A stretch of 64,000 nucleotides of DNA, taken from assembly GCA_949519155.1 (NCBI GenBank), contig CATIQU010000021.1:38983-102982 (forward strand). Direction: 5' to 3'. The notes under the pieces are model-generated. The model had not been told where the DNA came from and made no database searches. It saw only the letters and a program-made list of their open reading frames with translations. Shown piece by piece: positions 15,276 through 25,331 of the stretch (position 1 is the stretch's first letter; every line of letters begins with the position of its first letter). The position numbers and the translations under genes are program-made. The DNA is from Polaribacter sp. SA4-10. Its GTDB lineage: Bacteria > Bacteroidota > Bacteroidia > Flavobacteriales > Flavobacteriaceae.

Positions 15276-17678
15276 ATGATTAAAAAAATCTTTTTTCGTG
15301 TACTCTTTTGTTTCTTAAGTTTTACAAATTTTGCACAAGAATGCAACAATATTTTAAAAGGCATTGTTATAGATTATCATGACGGTAGCCCCATTTATGG
15401 TGCAACGGTCTACATAGAAAGCCTACATAAATATGCAACTTCTAATTTTGAAGGAAAATTTAAAATAGAAAAGCTTTGTAATGGAGAAATAAATTTGACA
15501 ATTTCTCATATTTCTTGTGAAACTAAAAATGTTAAAATCAATTTAGAAAAAGATACTTTTACAGAATTATTTTTAGAACATCATATAGAATCTTTAAAAG
15601 AAGTTAGTATTGTTTCTGCAGCGAATGTAAAATCAAAAACAGTACAATTTACTGTCTTAAAAGGTGAAGTTATTGATGCGTTTAGCAATCAGAATTTAGG
15701 TGATGTATTAAAAGATATTGCAGGTATTTCATCAATAAATACAGGAAATGCAATTGTAAAACCAGTTATAAATGGGTTGCATAGTAGTAGAATTATTGTA
15801 ATGGCAAATGGCGTGCGTTTGCAAGATCAAGAATGGGGAATTGAACATGCACCTAATTTAGATATTAATACCACAGAAAAAATTACGGTAATTAAAGGAG
15901 CTAATTCTTTGGAGTTTGGTGGCGATGCTATTGGTGGTGTAATTATTACTGAACCAAGTAATATAATCTTAAAAGATTCTTTGTATGGTAAAAGTATTTT
16001 AAGTGGACAAAGTAATGGACGTGGATTTAGTTTTCATTCATCATTGTCAAAATCCACAAAAAAAGGTTGGTATGTAAATGCAAAAACAACGCTCAAAAAA
16101 ATTGGCGATTTTAAAAGTCCTGATTATGTTTTAAGTAATACAGGACTAAATTCTAAGGCATTTTCTTTACAAACAGGTTTAAAGAAATTTGAAAGTGGTT
16201 TTAATGTATATTATACATTTATAAACAACGAAATAGGAATTTTAAGAGCTTCGCATTTAGGAAATATTGAAGATTTGGTAAATGCAATTAATTCTCCAGA
16301 ACCATTAATTACAAACGATTTTTCTTATGATATTAATTCGCCAAAGCAAGATGTTACACATCAATTGGTAAAAGTGGATTATTACAAACGATTAAAAAAG
16401 TTAGGGAAATTAAAAGTTCAATATGATTTTCAAAACAATCATCGTTTTGAATATGATATAAGAGTTGGCAATGATAGAAATAAAGCTTCGTTAGATTTAA
16501 ATTTATCTTCACATGCAATTAGATCTAGCTTTGAATTTGATGCAAAAACTGATCAGAAGTATAAGGTTGGGTTTATGGGCGCTTATCAAAATAATTTTGC
16601 AAATCCAAATACAGGTATTAAAAGGTTAATTCCAGATTATGACAAATATGATTTTGGCTTTTTCACAATTGGGAACTTTATTTTAAATGACGAAACAACC
16701 TTAGACCTAGGTTTTAGATACGATTTCAATGCCATAAATGCCAAAAAGTTTTACTCAAAAAGCAGGTGGAATGAACGTAATTATGATGTAGATTTTTACG
16801 ATTTAATCATTGAAGACTTTAATACACAATGGTTGGTAAATCCTAAATTTCAATTTCATAACTTTTCTGCTTCTGCGGGAATTTCTTATCAATTAAATGA
16901 CGAAAATTCGGTTTTATTCAATTATGGATTATCAAATCGAGCGCCAAATCCATCAGAATTATTTAGTGATGGTTTGCATCATTCTGCGGCAAGAATTGAG
17001 TTAGGAGATTTAAGATTGCAACAAGAAACGTCTAATAGAGTTGCGGCTAATTATCGTTTTAAAAGTGAGAACACTTCTATTTTGGTTGAAGTATTTTTTA
17101 ATCATATTCGTAATTTCATGTATCTAGAACCAACTGGAACAGAGCAAACCATTCGTGGTGCTTTTCCTGTTTGGGCACATAAAAAAACGAATGCAAATCT
17201 ATTTGGTGCAGATTTCAGTTTAAAACAACAGATTGGAAATCAATTTATATTAAAAAATACAAGTTCATTTATCCGTGGAAAAGATGTTGAAAATGATCAG
17301 AATTTGATTGATATACCGTCTGCTAAAACTATAAATAGTATTGGTTATTATCATGAAAAATGGAATGGTTTTTCCGTAATTTTAGAAAGCGAGTTTGTTT
17401 TTAGGCAAAATTTATTTCCAGACAACAACTTCGAAACCTATATACCAACTACTGATACGAATATTTTAGTTGATATAAGTACTACACCAAATAGTTACCA
17501 TTTACTAAACTTTAATTCTGATGCAACGTTTAAACTATCAGAAAAAACAAATTTAACAGTTGGCTTAACAGTCACAAATATTTTAAATATTAATTACAGA
17601 GAAAATCTAAACAGATTAAGGTTTTTTGCTGATGATTTAGGAAGAAATTATACATTACAATTAAAATTTAAATATTAA
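15276..17678 (+). CDS. TonB-dependent outer-membrane receptor
   Basis: 800 residues with a signal peptide ending near NFAQ. A CarboxypepD_reg-like beta-sandwich follows (about residues 27-110, GIVIDYHDGSPIYGATVYIE). The plug covers about 120-230 (LGDVLKDIAGIS, VIKGANSLEFGGDAIGG), and a beta-barrel runs to the terminal aromatic-rich strand YTLQLKFKY. Such receptors import iron chelates, cobalamin, metals or glycans using TonB energy. No SusD partner is present, so a SusCD glycan system is unlikely. The flanking small His-rich protein and the acidic lipoprotein suggest a metal or metal-complex substrate, which is inference. Confidence 0.93.
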   Translation: MIKKIFFRVLFCFLSFTNFAQECNNILKGIVIDYHDGSPIYGATVYIESLHKYATSNFEGKFKIEKLCNGEINLTISHISCETKNVKINLEKDTFTELFLEHHIESLKEVSIVSAANVKSKTVQFTVLKGEVIDAFSNQNLGDVLKDIAGISSINTGNAIVKPVINGLHSSRIIVMANGVRLQDQEWGIEHAPNLDINTTEKITVIKGANSLEFGGDAIGGVIITEPSNIILKDSLYGKSILSGQSNGRGFSFHSSLSKSTKKGWYVNAKTTLKKIGDFKSPDYVLSNTGLNSKAFSLQTGLKKFESGFNVYYTFINNEIGILRASHLGNIEDLVNAINSPEPLITNDFSYDINSPKQDVTHQLVKVDYYKRLKKLGKLKVQYDFQNNHRFEYDIRVGNDRNKASLDLNLSSHAIRSSFEFDAKTDQKYKVGFMGAYQNNFANPNTGIKRLIPDYDKYDFGFFTIGNFILNDETTLDLGFRYDFNAINAKKFYSKSRWNERNYDVDFYDLIIEDFNTQWLVNPKFQFHNFSASAGISYQLNDENSVLFNYGLSNRAPNPSELFSDGLHHSAARIELGDLRLQQETSNRVAANYRFKSENTSILVEVFFNHIRNFMYLEPTGTEQTIRGAFPVWAHKKTNANLFGADFSLKQQIGNQFILKNTSSFIRGKDVENDQNLIDIPSAKTINSIGYYHEKWNGFSVILESEFVFRQNLFPDNNFETYIPTTDTNILVDISTTPNSYHLLNFNSDATFKLSEKTNLTVGLTVTNILNINYRENLNRLRFFADDLGRNYTLQLKFKY

Positions 17679-17695
17679 AAAAAAACAATAATAAC

Positions 17696-18280
17696 ATGAT
17701 TACATTAAAAAATAAATACACGAAAACAATTAAAAATTTAGCGTTAGTATTATTCGTAGCAACAGTATTTACAGCATGTTCAGATGATGATCCAGAGGTT
17801 GTAAATGAAGAAGAATTAATTACAACGTTAACGGCAACTTTAACACCTAGTGGTGGAGGAACAGAAATTATCTTAAAAAGTGTAGATTTAGATGGCGATG
17901 GCCCAAATGCTCCTGTAATTACAGTTTCTGCAAATTTAACTGCAAACACTGATTATACAGGTGTTTTAAAAATTGAAAACGAAACGGAAAGTCCGGCTGA
18001 AGATATTACAGTAGAAGTATTAGAGGAAGATGAAGAGCATCAATTCTTTTTTACTCCAACGAATAATGTTGCAACTGTAACTTATAATGATATGGATGGA
18101 AATGGAAACCCAATTGGGGTTCGATTCATCTTAACAACTACAACTGCAGCTTCTGGGAATTTAACCATAACTTTAAGACACGAACCTGTAAAAACAGCAA
18201 GTGGAGTTAACAGTGGAGATATTACTAATGCTGGTGGAGAAACAGATGTACAAGCGGTATTTCCAGTTACCGTTCAATAA
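17696..18280 (+). CDS. Secreted lipoprotein next to TonB receptor (acidic, all-beta)
   Basis: 194 residues with a lipoprotein signal peptide (VFTAC, Cys28) followed by an acidic tether (SDDDPE). The rest is Thr/Asn-rich and beta-like, with an acidic cluster containing a His (LEEDEEHQ, residues 109-116) that could bind a metal. Flavobacterial homologues are often named type 1 periplasmic binding fold superfamily protein; I see no independent support for that fold. It starts 18 bases after the receptor stop, shares its transcript and ends at a strong terminator. Confidence 0.82.
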   Translation: MITLKNKYTKTIKNLALVLFVATVFTACSDDDPEVVNEEELITTLTATLTPSGGGTEIILKSVDLDGDGPNAPVITVSANLTANTDYTGVLKIENETESPAEDITVEVLEEDEEHQFFFTPTNNVATVTYNDMDGNGNPIGVRFILTTTTAASGNLTITLRHEPVKTASGVNSGDITNAGGETDVQAVFPVTVQ

Positions 18281-18301
18281 ATAATAAATAAATATTAAGA
18301 A

Positions 18302-18332
18302 AGACACATATAATATATGTGTCTTTTTTTTT
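18302..18332 (+). terminator. Rho-independent terminator after the TonB-receptor operon
   Basis: A ten-base-pair stem AGACACATAT / ATATGTGTCT (18302-18311 and 18315-18324) with a 3-base AAT loop, followed by a run of T. Confidence 0.88.
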
Positions 18333-18432
18333 ACAACTTAGTTACAAAAAGTTTACTTTTACACTTATAAAAACATGTGCTGTTTTAAGCTTATTCGAAA
18401 CTCTTAAAAATGCTCAATTCTAAAGCATTTTA

Positions 18433-19197
18433 ATGTCTAAATTACCCAAAAATCATCAATTTTTAGATTTATCAGATTACGGAAGACCCATTGCAAGAAG
18501 GATTGCGAATTCTCTAAAAAACACAAAGTTTACACCCGTAGATGTCACGATTGCATTCGTAATTTCGGGACTGATTGGTGTTTTTTGCATCACAAAAGAA
18601 TATTATTGGGCTGCTGCTTTTTTCTTAATCTTTAAATCTATTTTAGATGCTGCAGATGGCGAATTGGCCAGGGTTAAAAAAACGCCTTCTTATACTGGAC
18701 GTTTTTTAGATTCAGTTTCTGATATCATTCTAAATTTTATTATTTTTATCACACTTTGGCACCTAACAAATGTGAGTTTCTTACTAGCCTTCGTCGCTTT
18801 TTTCGGAGTTCAGCTACAAGGAACTTTATACAATTACTACTATGTGATATTAAGAAACCGATTTGACGGGGATACCACTAGTCGTGTTTTCGAAAACAAA
18901 ACCCCTGTTGCGCTGCCAGGGGAAAAGCAAAAGAACGTAAACACACTTTTCTTTTTGTATAAATTATTTTATGGCATTTTTGATAAAATTATTTATGCTT
19001 TAGACAGAAATGCATCCAAAGGAAAACCTTTTCCAAATTGGTTAATGACTTTAATTTCAACCTTCGGTTTGGGCTTTCAATTATTACTTATAAGCCTCTT
19101 TTTGGTCTTGGGATTAAAAACGTACATCATTCCTTTCTTTATTGGGTATTCTGTTTTAATCTTTGTGTTTATATGTATTCGAAGAATCTTTTATTAA
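18433..19197 (+). CDS. CDP-alcohol phosphatidyltransferase family protein
   Basis: 254 residues, a membrane enzyme that moves a phosphatidyl group from CDP-diacylglycerol (or a related CDP-linked donor) to an alcohol. The full family signature is present: Asp72, Asp75-Gly76, Ala79-Arg80, Gly89, Asp93 and Asp97, with family spacing. About six hydrophobic helices surround it. The acceptor (glycerol phosphate, inositol phosphate or another alcohol) cannot be read off. Its TAA stop lies in a palindromic TTAA shared with the convergent MFS gene. Confidence 0.9.
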   Translation: MSKLPKNHQFLDLSDYGRPIARRIANSLKNTKFTPVDVTIAFVISGLIGVFCITKEYYWAAAFFLIFKSILDAADGELARVKKTPSYTGRFLDSVSDIILNFIIFITLWHLTNVSFLLAFVAFFGVQLQGTLYNYYYVILRNRFDGDTTSRVFENKTPVALPGEKQKNVNTLFFLYKLFYGIFDKIIYALDRNASKGKPFPNWLMTLISTFGLGFQLLLISLFLVLGLKTYIIPFFIGYSVLIFVFICIRRIFY

Positions 19198-20489
19198 TAC
19201 ACATGTTTGGTTGTTTTTAATCGGCTTAAAACGATAAAAGAAGCTACAAAAAACAACGCTAAAAATAAGACACTCCATTGCATAGAGCCTGTTAATGAGT
19301 ATAAAAACCCATAGACAAAAGTTCCTAACACTATGGCCAGTTTTTCTGTAACGTCATAAAAACTAAAGTAAGTAGCATGGTCTTCTGTGTCTGGTAATAG
19401 TTTTGAATAGGTAGACCTTGTCAAAGACTGAATTGCTCCTAAAACAAGTCCTAATAAGCCTCCCAAAGCATAAAAATAAGTCCCTACATTTGGCATGTCT
19501 TTGTGCAACATGAATGCGCAAAAACAAACTAATATCCATATAAATACGGTGATTTTTAAAGCTTTAAAGTTACCCTGTTTTTTAGATATTCTTGAAAAAA
19601 TCATGGCTCCAAAAATGGCAACAAATTGTATTAATAAAATGGTAATGATTAGACTTGTTGAACTTAATTCTAACTCTGTTGATCCAAAGATTGCTGCTAA
19701 TAATATAATCGTTTGTACTCCAATACTCAACAAGAAAAAGGCCGTTAAAAAACCTTTTAAAGTGGGCAATTCTTTGATTTCATTCCAAACAATTTTAAGT
19801 TCTTTAAACCCTTTCCATATATAATCTTTTTCTGGCTTTTTACTGAAGGTATTGTTTGGTAAAACTTTAAATGTTACTTGAGCAAAGCCTATCCACCAAA
19901 GTCCCACCATCACAAAAGAGATGCGAGAAGCAAAGGCTTCAGATATTCCAAACATATCATGAAAAAGTATCATAATTAAGTTTATAATAAGTAGAATGAT
20001 TGAACCAATATAGCCAAAGATAAACCCTTTTGCACTAACTCGATCTTGATCTTCTGGGTGTGCTACTTCAGGTAAATAGGAATTGTAAAACACGACACTA
20101 GACCAAAAGCCAATACTTGCAAAAAAAGTAAAAACAATCCCGATCCAAACAGTATCTATTCCTTCAAAGAAATATAAACTCATTACAGATACGGCTCCAA
20201 TGGTACAAAAAATCTTTAAAAACTTCTTTTTATTACCTGTGTAATCTGCAATTGCAGACAATATTGGCGACATAAAAGCAACCACTAGAAAGGAAAAAGA
20301 TAATGTATAACTATATAGGGTATCTGGGTGTTCCCACTCGATGCCAATAAAAGAAATCACTTTACCGCTTGTAATTCCTGAGTAATATAGTGGGAAAACT
20401 GCGGTACTTATAACTAAAGAGTACACAGAGTTTGCCCAATCATAAAAAGCCCAACCGTTAATTAATTTTTTATCCCCTATTTTTAACAT
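19194..20489 (-). CDS. MFS transporter, UMF1 family
   Basis: 431 residues with about twelve hydrophobic helices. It begins NGWAFYDWANSVYSLVI, the recognisable opening of the UMF1/Atg22-like group. Other family features are SAIADYTGNKKKF after helix 2 and ALGGLLGLVLGAIQSLTRSTYS in the second half. The eukaryotic relative Atg22 exports amino acids from the vacuole; bacterial substrates are largely unknown. No transporter partner lies nearby. Its stop overlaps the convergent phosphatidyltransferase stop. Confidence 0.9.
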   Translation of the reverse strand: MLKIGDKKLINGWAFYDWANSVYSLVISTAVFPLYYSGITSGKVISFIGIEWEHPDTLYSYTLSFSFLVVAFMSPILSAIADYTGNKKKFLKIFCTIGAVSVMSLYFFEGIDTVWIGIVFTFFASIGFWSSVVFYNSYLPEVAHPEDQDRVSAKGFIFGYIGSIILLIINLIMILFHDMFGISEAFASRISFVMVGLWWIGFAQVTFKVLPNNTFSKKPEKDYIWKGFKELKIVWNEIKELPTLKGFLTAFFLLSIGVQTIILLAAIFGSTELELSSTSLIITILLIQFVAIFGAMIFSRISKKQGNFKALKITVFIWILVCFCAFMLHKDMPNVGTYFYALGGLLGLVLGAIQSLTRSTYSKLLPDTEDHATYFSFYDVTEKLAIVLGTFVYGFLYSLTGSMQWSVLFLALFFVASFIVLSRLKTTKHVY

Positions 20490-20707
20490 CTTCTTGCTTT
20501 AAAATTAAAATACAATTCAAGTGTAGTTGAACCGCATACAATATAGGCAAAGTAATCCTTCCAATAAGTTAACGTATGTATGCTTATATCATTGTACTAC
20601 ACGTTGCTCAATATGTAATTATAGAGTAACTTGTTTCCAATTATTGTGAACTAATTATTTCTTTCTTAAAAGTACATATGGTATCTTTCGCCTAAATATT
20701 TTGATTG

Positions 20708-21589
20708 ATGAAGCTACATTCTCCTACGAATACCCTACCTCCTAGTCTACAAATTCCTAAGTCTTTATTCGTTGTTGCTAAATTTGTACAATTCGTATCG
20801 CACAGGTTGGTTGTCCTACTTGCAGCAAGACTCTTTACAACTCCAATTCGATTTAAAATGCCAAAAAGAGAGTTAAACATGGAGGAAAGCTCACAAAAAA
20901 GTAGGTTATTCATTCCTGAAATTAAGAAAGAAATTCAAGTACTAAGTTATGGCTATTCCGATAAGAAGGTATTGCTAGCTCATGGTTGGTCTGGTAGAAG
21001 TACCCAACTATTTATGATTGCCAACCGACTGTTAGAAAAAGGATACATGGTCATTTCATTTGATGGCCCTGCGCATGGAGAATCTTCTGGAAAAACGACA
21101 AACATGATGGAATACATGACCACAATAAAAGCGATAAATAAAGAATACGGTCCATTTTATGCTGCTGTTGGCCATTCTTTTGGAGGCATGGCAACTTTAA
21201 ACACAAACGCAGAAACAGTCATTTTTAATACAATTGTTACCATTGGAGCTGGTGATAAAGTAGAAGATATTTTGTCTAATTTCACAAATAGCTTGGGGTT
21301 GACGAAAAGTATTTCTAAGAAATTAGAAACTTATTTTGAATCTAAATGGAATGTTAAAATTAGTGATTTTGCGGTATACAAAGCTGCAAAGAAGATGAAA
21401 ACACCTACCTTAGTAGTCCATGATATAATTGATGGCGATGTAGCTGTTGGATGTGCACAAAATATTCGTCAAAACTCAGAAAATGGTAGGCTGCTTATTA
21501 CAAATGGATTGGGACATACCAAAATTTTAAGAGATAAAAAGACAACACATAAAATTGTAGATTTCATCATTAAAAACTCAAAAAAATAA
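20708..21589 (+). CDS. Alpha/beta hydrolase, serine aminopeptidase/S33-like
   Basis: 293 residues from ATG 20708 (a TTG one codon earlier is not needed). The oxyanion motif is AHGWSGRS, FDGPAHGES follows, the nucleophile elbow GHSFGG gives Ser157, and the late Asp (HDIIDGDV) and His (GLGHTKIL) complete the triad. The first 50 residues are hydrophobic and may hold it at the membrane. It resembles the monoacylglycerol-lipase/S33 group. It ends nine bases before msrB and is probably co-transcribed with it. Confidence 0.88.
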   Translation: MKLHSPTNTLPPSLQIPKSLFVVAKFVQFVSHRLVVLLAARLFTTPIRFKMPKRELNMEESSQKSRLFIPEIKKEIQVLSYGYSDKKVLLAHGWSGRSTQLFMIANRLLEKGYMVISFDGPAHGESSGKTTNMMEYMTTIKAINKEYGPFYAAVGHSFGGMATLNTNAETVIFNTIVTIGAGDKVEDILSNFTNSLGLTKSISKKLETYFESKWNVKISDFAVYKAAKKMKTPTLVVHDIIDGDVAVGCAQNIRQNSENGRLLITNGLGHTKILRDKKTTHKIVDFIIKNSKK

Positions 21590-21598
21590 AATAGTATT

Positions 21599-22075
21599 AT
21601 GAAAAAATTGATTCCCTTTATCGCACTTCTATTTTTAGTGAATTGTTCAACTTCAGCACAAAAAAAAGAATCTAAAAAAAAGTATGCTGTCAATAAAACA
21701 AATACGGAATGGAAAAAAGAACTAAATCAAATGCAGTATTATGTATTGCGTGAAGCGGGAACAGAACGCGCTTTTTCAAGTGCATTAAATAAGACCGAAG
21801 AAAAAGGGGTCTATGCCTGTGCTGCTTGTAAAACAACACTATATTCGTCTGAGCATAAATTTGACTCTAAATCTGGATGGCCATCATTTGACAGGGCTAT
21901 TGAAGGAAACATAGAATTTTATGTTGATTATAAAATAGGCTACGCAAGAGCAGAATTGAAATGCAACACTTGTGGTGGACATTTAGGACATTCATTTGAT
22001 GATGGGCCAAAAACGACTGGAAAAAGACACTGTATAAATGGGGTGGCCTTGGAGTTTGTTCCTGCAAAAAAATAG
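21599..22075 (+). CDS. msrB: Peptide-methionine (R)-S-oxide reductase, lipoprotein form
   Basis: 158 residues. The N-terminus is a lipoprotein signal (LFLVNC, Cys16), so the enzyme should sit in the periplasm or on the membrane and repair oxidised methionine in exported proteins. The MsrB domain is complete: zinc ligands Cys74, Cys77, Cys122 and Cys125 (CAAC and CNTC), SGWPSF, GGHLGHSFDDGP, and the catalytic Cys145 in RHCIN. No selenocysteine is used. A thioredoxin-like electron donor is not nearby. Confidence 0.95.
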   Translation: MKKLIPFIALLFLVNCSTSAQKKESKKKYAVNKTNTEWKKELNQMQYYVLREAGTERAFSSALNKTEEKGVYACAACKTTLYSSEHKFDSKSGWPSFDRAIEGNIEFYVDYKIGYARAELKCNTCGGHLGHSFDDGPKTTGKRHCINGVALEFVPAKK

Positions 22076-22295
22076 TGTTCAGCTCTTTTATTCCCTAAAA
22101 AAGATCATTAATTAATCGCCAAGTGAATAAAAACACTTATCAGCCCCTTTCAAATAAAACAGAAAAACCATTAAAAGGGTTGGCTGTTTCATCTGGAACA
22201 TTAAGTATGTTTAAAATTCAATTTTTAAGCACAATAATGGAAAGAATATTCCTAAAAAATTATCACGTAATTACGAACAACTAAACACGAATTCT

Positions 22296-22303
22296 TATAT
22301 TTG
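22296..22303 (+). promoter_or_regulatory. Candidate -7 box TATATTTG for ffh
   Basis: TATATTTG fits TAnnTTTG and lies 25 bases before the ffh ATG at 22329. The -33 element is not clear. Confidence 0.45.
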
Positions 22304-22328
22304 TGTTTCCTAAAAAAGAACACAAATT

Positions 22329-23666
22329 ATGTTTAATAATTTAAGCGATAAATTAGATAAAGCCTTACACACCCTAAAAGGGCATGGTAAGATTACAGAA
22401 GTAAACGTTGCGGAGACTTTAAAAGAAGTTAGAAGAGCACTGTTAGATGCCGATGTCAACTTTAAGATTGCCAAAGATTTCACCAAAAACGTACAAACGA
22501 AAGCCTTAGGACAAGACGTTTTAACAACGTTAAATCCGGGTCAATTAATGGTAAAACTTGTTAAGGACGAATTGATCGACTTAATGGGTGGTGAAACTGT
22601 AGGCATAAACTTAGGAGGAAATCCCACCGTAATTTTAATGTCTGGTTTGCAAGGTTCTGGTAAAACCACTTTTTCTGGAAAATTAGCAAATTACTTAAAA
22701 ACAAAAAAAGCAAAAGAAGTTTTGTTAGTAGGTTGTGATGTATACAGACCTGCTGCAATAAATCAATTACAAATTGTTGGAGAACAAATTGGCGTTGAAG
22801 TTTATGCGGAAGTTGGAAACAACAATCCAGTAGAGATTTCTCAAAATGCCATCAAACACGCAAAGGCAAATAGTAAAAATGTGGTGATTATTGATACCGC
22901 AGGTCGTTTGGCTGTTGATGCTGAAATGATGACAGAAATATCTGACATTCATAAAGCCATTAACCCGCAAGAAACCTTGTTTGTTGTTGATGCCATGACT
23001 GGACAAGATGCCGTAAACACCGCAAAAGCATTTAATGATATCTTAAATTTTGATGGGGTAATTCTTACAAAATTAGACGGAGATACTCGTGGTGGAGCTG
23101 CTTTAACCATAAAATCTGTAGTAAACAAACCCATTAAGTTTATTGGAACCGGAGAAAAAATGGATGCTATTGATATTTTCTATCCAGAAAGAATGGCAGA
23201 TCGTATTCTTGGAATGGGGGATGTTGTTTCTTTAGTAGAAAGAGCACAAGAGCAATATGATGAAGAAGAAGCAAGAAAGATTCAAAAGAAAATTGCAAAA
23301 AACCAATTTGGTTTCGATGACTTTTTAAGTCAGATTCAGCAAATCAAAAAAATGGGTAGCATGAAGGATTTGGTCGGAATGATACCAGGTGCCGGAAAAG
23401 CAATGAAAGATGTAGATATTGACGATGATGCTTTTAAAGGTATCGAAGCAATTATTCACTCAATGACACCAATAGAAAGAAGTATTCCAACAACCATAAA
23501 CGTAAGTAGAAAAAAGAGAATTGCAATGGGTTCTGGAACAAGTGTAACTGAAGTAAATCAATTGATGAAACAGTTTGAACAAATGAGTAAAATGATGAAA
23601 ATGATGCAAGGTGGCGGTGGAAAAAAAATGATGCAGATGATGCAAGGAATGAAAGGAATGAAATAA
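22329..23666 (+). CDS. ffh: Signal recognition particle protein Ffh (SRP54)
   Basis: 445 residues. Ffh binds SRP RNA and nascent signal sequences and targets ribosomes to the SecYEG translocon through FtsY. The N domain is residues 1-95; the G domain shows GLQGSGKTT (106-114), DVYRPAA, DTAGR and [10 protein letters not shown]. The M domain has RIAMGSGTS and a methionine-rich end ([14 protein letters not shown]). Length and domain order are standard. The SRP RNA gene was not found in this window. Confidence 0.97.
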   Translation: MFNNLSDKLDKALHTLKGHGKITEVNVAETLKEVRRALLDADVNFKIAKDFTKNVQTKALGQDVLTTLNPGQLMVKLVKDELIDLMGGETVGINLGGNPTVILMSGLQGSGKTTFSGKLANYLKTKKAKEVLLVGCDVYRPAAINQLQIVGEQIGVEVYAEVGNNNPVEISQNAIKHAKANSKNVVIIDTAGRLAVDAEMMTEISDIHKAINPQETLFVVDAMTGQDAVNTAKAFNDILNFDGVILTKLDGDTRGGAALTIKSVVNKPIKFIGTGEKMDAIDIFYPERMADRILGMGDVVSLVERAQEQYDEEEARKIQKKIAKNQFGFDDFLSQIQQIKKMGSMKDLVGMIPGAGKAMKDVDIDDDAFKGIEAIIHSMTPIERSIPTTINVSRKKRIAMGSGTSVTEVNQLMKQFEQMSKMMKMMQGGGGKKMMQMMQGMKGMK

Positions 23667-23712
23667 ATTCAAACACTTTTTATTTTCAAACATAATAAAT
23701 TACACGATAAGA

Positions 23713-24591
23713 ATGATTCTACTCGACGGAAAAAAAACAGCAGCAGATATTAAGGAAGAAATTGCTTTAGAGGTAAGAAACCTAAAAGATAATGGTAAAA
23801 AAACACCCCATTTGGCAGCAGTCATTGTTGGGAATAACGGAGCAAGTATTACCTATGTCAATGCAAAAGTAAAAGCCTGTGAGCGTGTTGGTTTTGAATC
23901 TACCTTAATCCGTTTAACGGAAGAAGCTTCTGAAGAAGAACTACTAAATGAAATTGCTATTTTAAATATTGACAAAGATATTGATGGTTTTATTGTTCAA
24001 TTACCATTACCAAAACACATTGATGAACAAAAGATTTTAATGGCGGTAGACCCAAATAAAGATGTAGATGGATTTCATCCTACAAATGTTGGTAAAATGG
24101 CATTAAACCTACCTACATTCATCTCAGCAACTCCATATGGGATTTTAGAATTACTAGAACGATACCATGTTGAAACTTCTGGAAAACATGTTGTTGTTTT
24201 AGGAAGAAGTCATATCGTAGGAAGTCCTATGAGTATTTTACTCTCACAAAAGAGAAAAGTTGGAAATGCTACGGTAACAATGTGTCATAGCAGAACTAAA
24301 AATTTAAAGGAAATTACACTGCAAGCTGATATTATTATCGCCGCAATTGGAATTCCTGAATTTTTGAAAGCAGACATGGTCAAAGAGAATGTGACTGTAA
24401 TTGATGTTGGTATTACCAGAGTTGGAGATTCTTCTAAAAAAAGCGGGTACCGTTTACTAGGAGATGTCGCTTTTGAAGAAGTTGCAAAAAAGGCCGATTT
24501 CATTACTCCAGTTCCTGGTGGCGTTGGACCAATGACCATTGCAATGCTATTAAAAAATACGTTATTGGCTTGTGAAAGAGCAAACGGATAA
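23713..24591 (+). CDS. folD: Bifunctional methylene-THF dehydrogenase/cyclohydrolase FolD
   Basis: 292 residues. FolD interconverts 5,10-methylene-THF and 10-formyl-THF, using NADP. Landmarks are [12 protein letters not shown] with the catalytic Lys in the first domain, [22 protein letters not shown], the nucleotide loop [13 protein letters not shown] and the closing [10 protein letters not shown]. It lies 46 bases after ffh on the same strand and may share its transcript. It feeds one-carbon units to purine synthesis (purB is 10 kb upstream). Confidence 0.96.
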   Translation: MILLDGKKTAADIKEEIALEVRNLKDNGKKTPHLAAVIVGNNGASITYVNAKVKACERVGFESTLIRLTEEASEEELLNEIAILNIDKDIDGFIVQLPLPKHIDEQKILMAVDPNKDVDGFHPTNVGKMALNLPTFISATPYGILELLERYHVETSGKHVVVLGRSHIVGSPMSILLSQKRKVGNATVTMCHSRTKNLKEITLQADIIIAAIGIPEFLKADMVKENVTVIDVGITRVGDSSKKSGYRLLGDVAFEEVAKKADFITPVPGGVGPMTIAMLLKNTLLACERANG

Positions 24592-24626
24592 TTTTTATAT
24601 CTTGTAAAAAATTATACCCCTTTAAT

Positions 24627-25331
24627 TTGATCGATTTTTTTTTAAAAGAGAACAGTAATTTCACACCTTTTACTTTGCAACACCTAGGAGTTGCACTTTT
24701 CTTTATATGCATTGGAACAGCGCTCATTTTATGGGCACAAAAGCAAAATGAGAAAACGAAAACAAGAACCGGAAACCTCTTTGCTTTTTCGATTGCTATT
24801 ACTATAATTTTTGGAACATTCTTAAAAATTTATAAAGGCGAATTCAATTATCAAGAAGATTTACCCCTGCACTTATGTAGTTTTTTAGGCCTCACAGTAC
24901 CGCTACTCTCACTCACAAAAAAATTCGTGTATTATGAAGTTTTCTTTTTCTTAGTTTTAGCAGGAACTTTACAATCAGTAATAACACCAGATGAATACAA
25001 TTACTTAAACTTTCCTTTTTTTAGGTATTGGTTTGTACACGCTGGATTGGTCATTTTCATGATGTATGCAACATTTGTTTACAAAATGAAACCCACGCTT
25101 AAGAGTGTTGGTAAATCATTTTTGGGCATACAAGTTTACATGCTCTTGATGTTTATACTGAATTATTTTTTAGGATCTAATTACTTTTACACCAACAGGA
25201 AGCCAGATGCGGCAACATTATTAGATCTTTTTGGGGATTGGCCTCAATACGTTTTTGTAGTAGAATTGATTGTAATTCCGTATTTTTTATTGATTTATTT
25301 ACCTTTTTACTTAACTCGAAAAAAGAATTAA
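24627..25331 (+). CDS. TIGR02206 (YwaF-like) membrane protein
   Basis: 234 residues with about six or seven hydrophobic helices and short loops. FTPFTLQHLGVAL near the start, EDLPLHLCSFL in the middle and a central FFRYWFVHAG fit the YwaF/TIGR02206 group of unknown function. The only usable start is TTG 24627, 35 bases after folD; there is no early ATG. Its TAA stop shares a palindromic TTAA with the convergent cupin gene. Confidence 0.85.
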   Translation: MIDFFLKENSNFTPFTLQHLGVALFFICIGTALILWAQKQNEKTKTRTGNLFAFSIAITIIFGTFLKIYKGEFNYQEDLPLHLCSFLGLTVPLLSLTKKFVYYEVFFFLVLAGTLQSVITPDEYNYLNFPFFRYWFVHAGLVIFMMYATFVYKMKPTLKSVGKSFLGIQVYMLLMFILNYFLGSNYFYTNRKPDAATLLDLFGDWPQYVFVVELIVIPYFLLIYLPFYLTRKKN

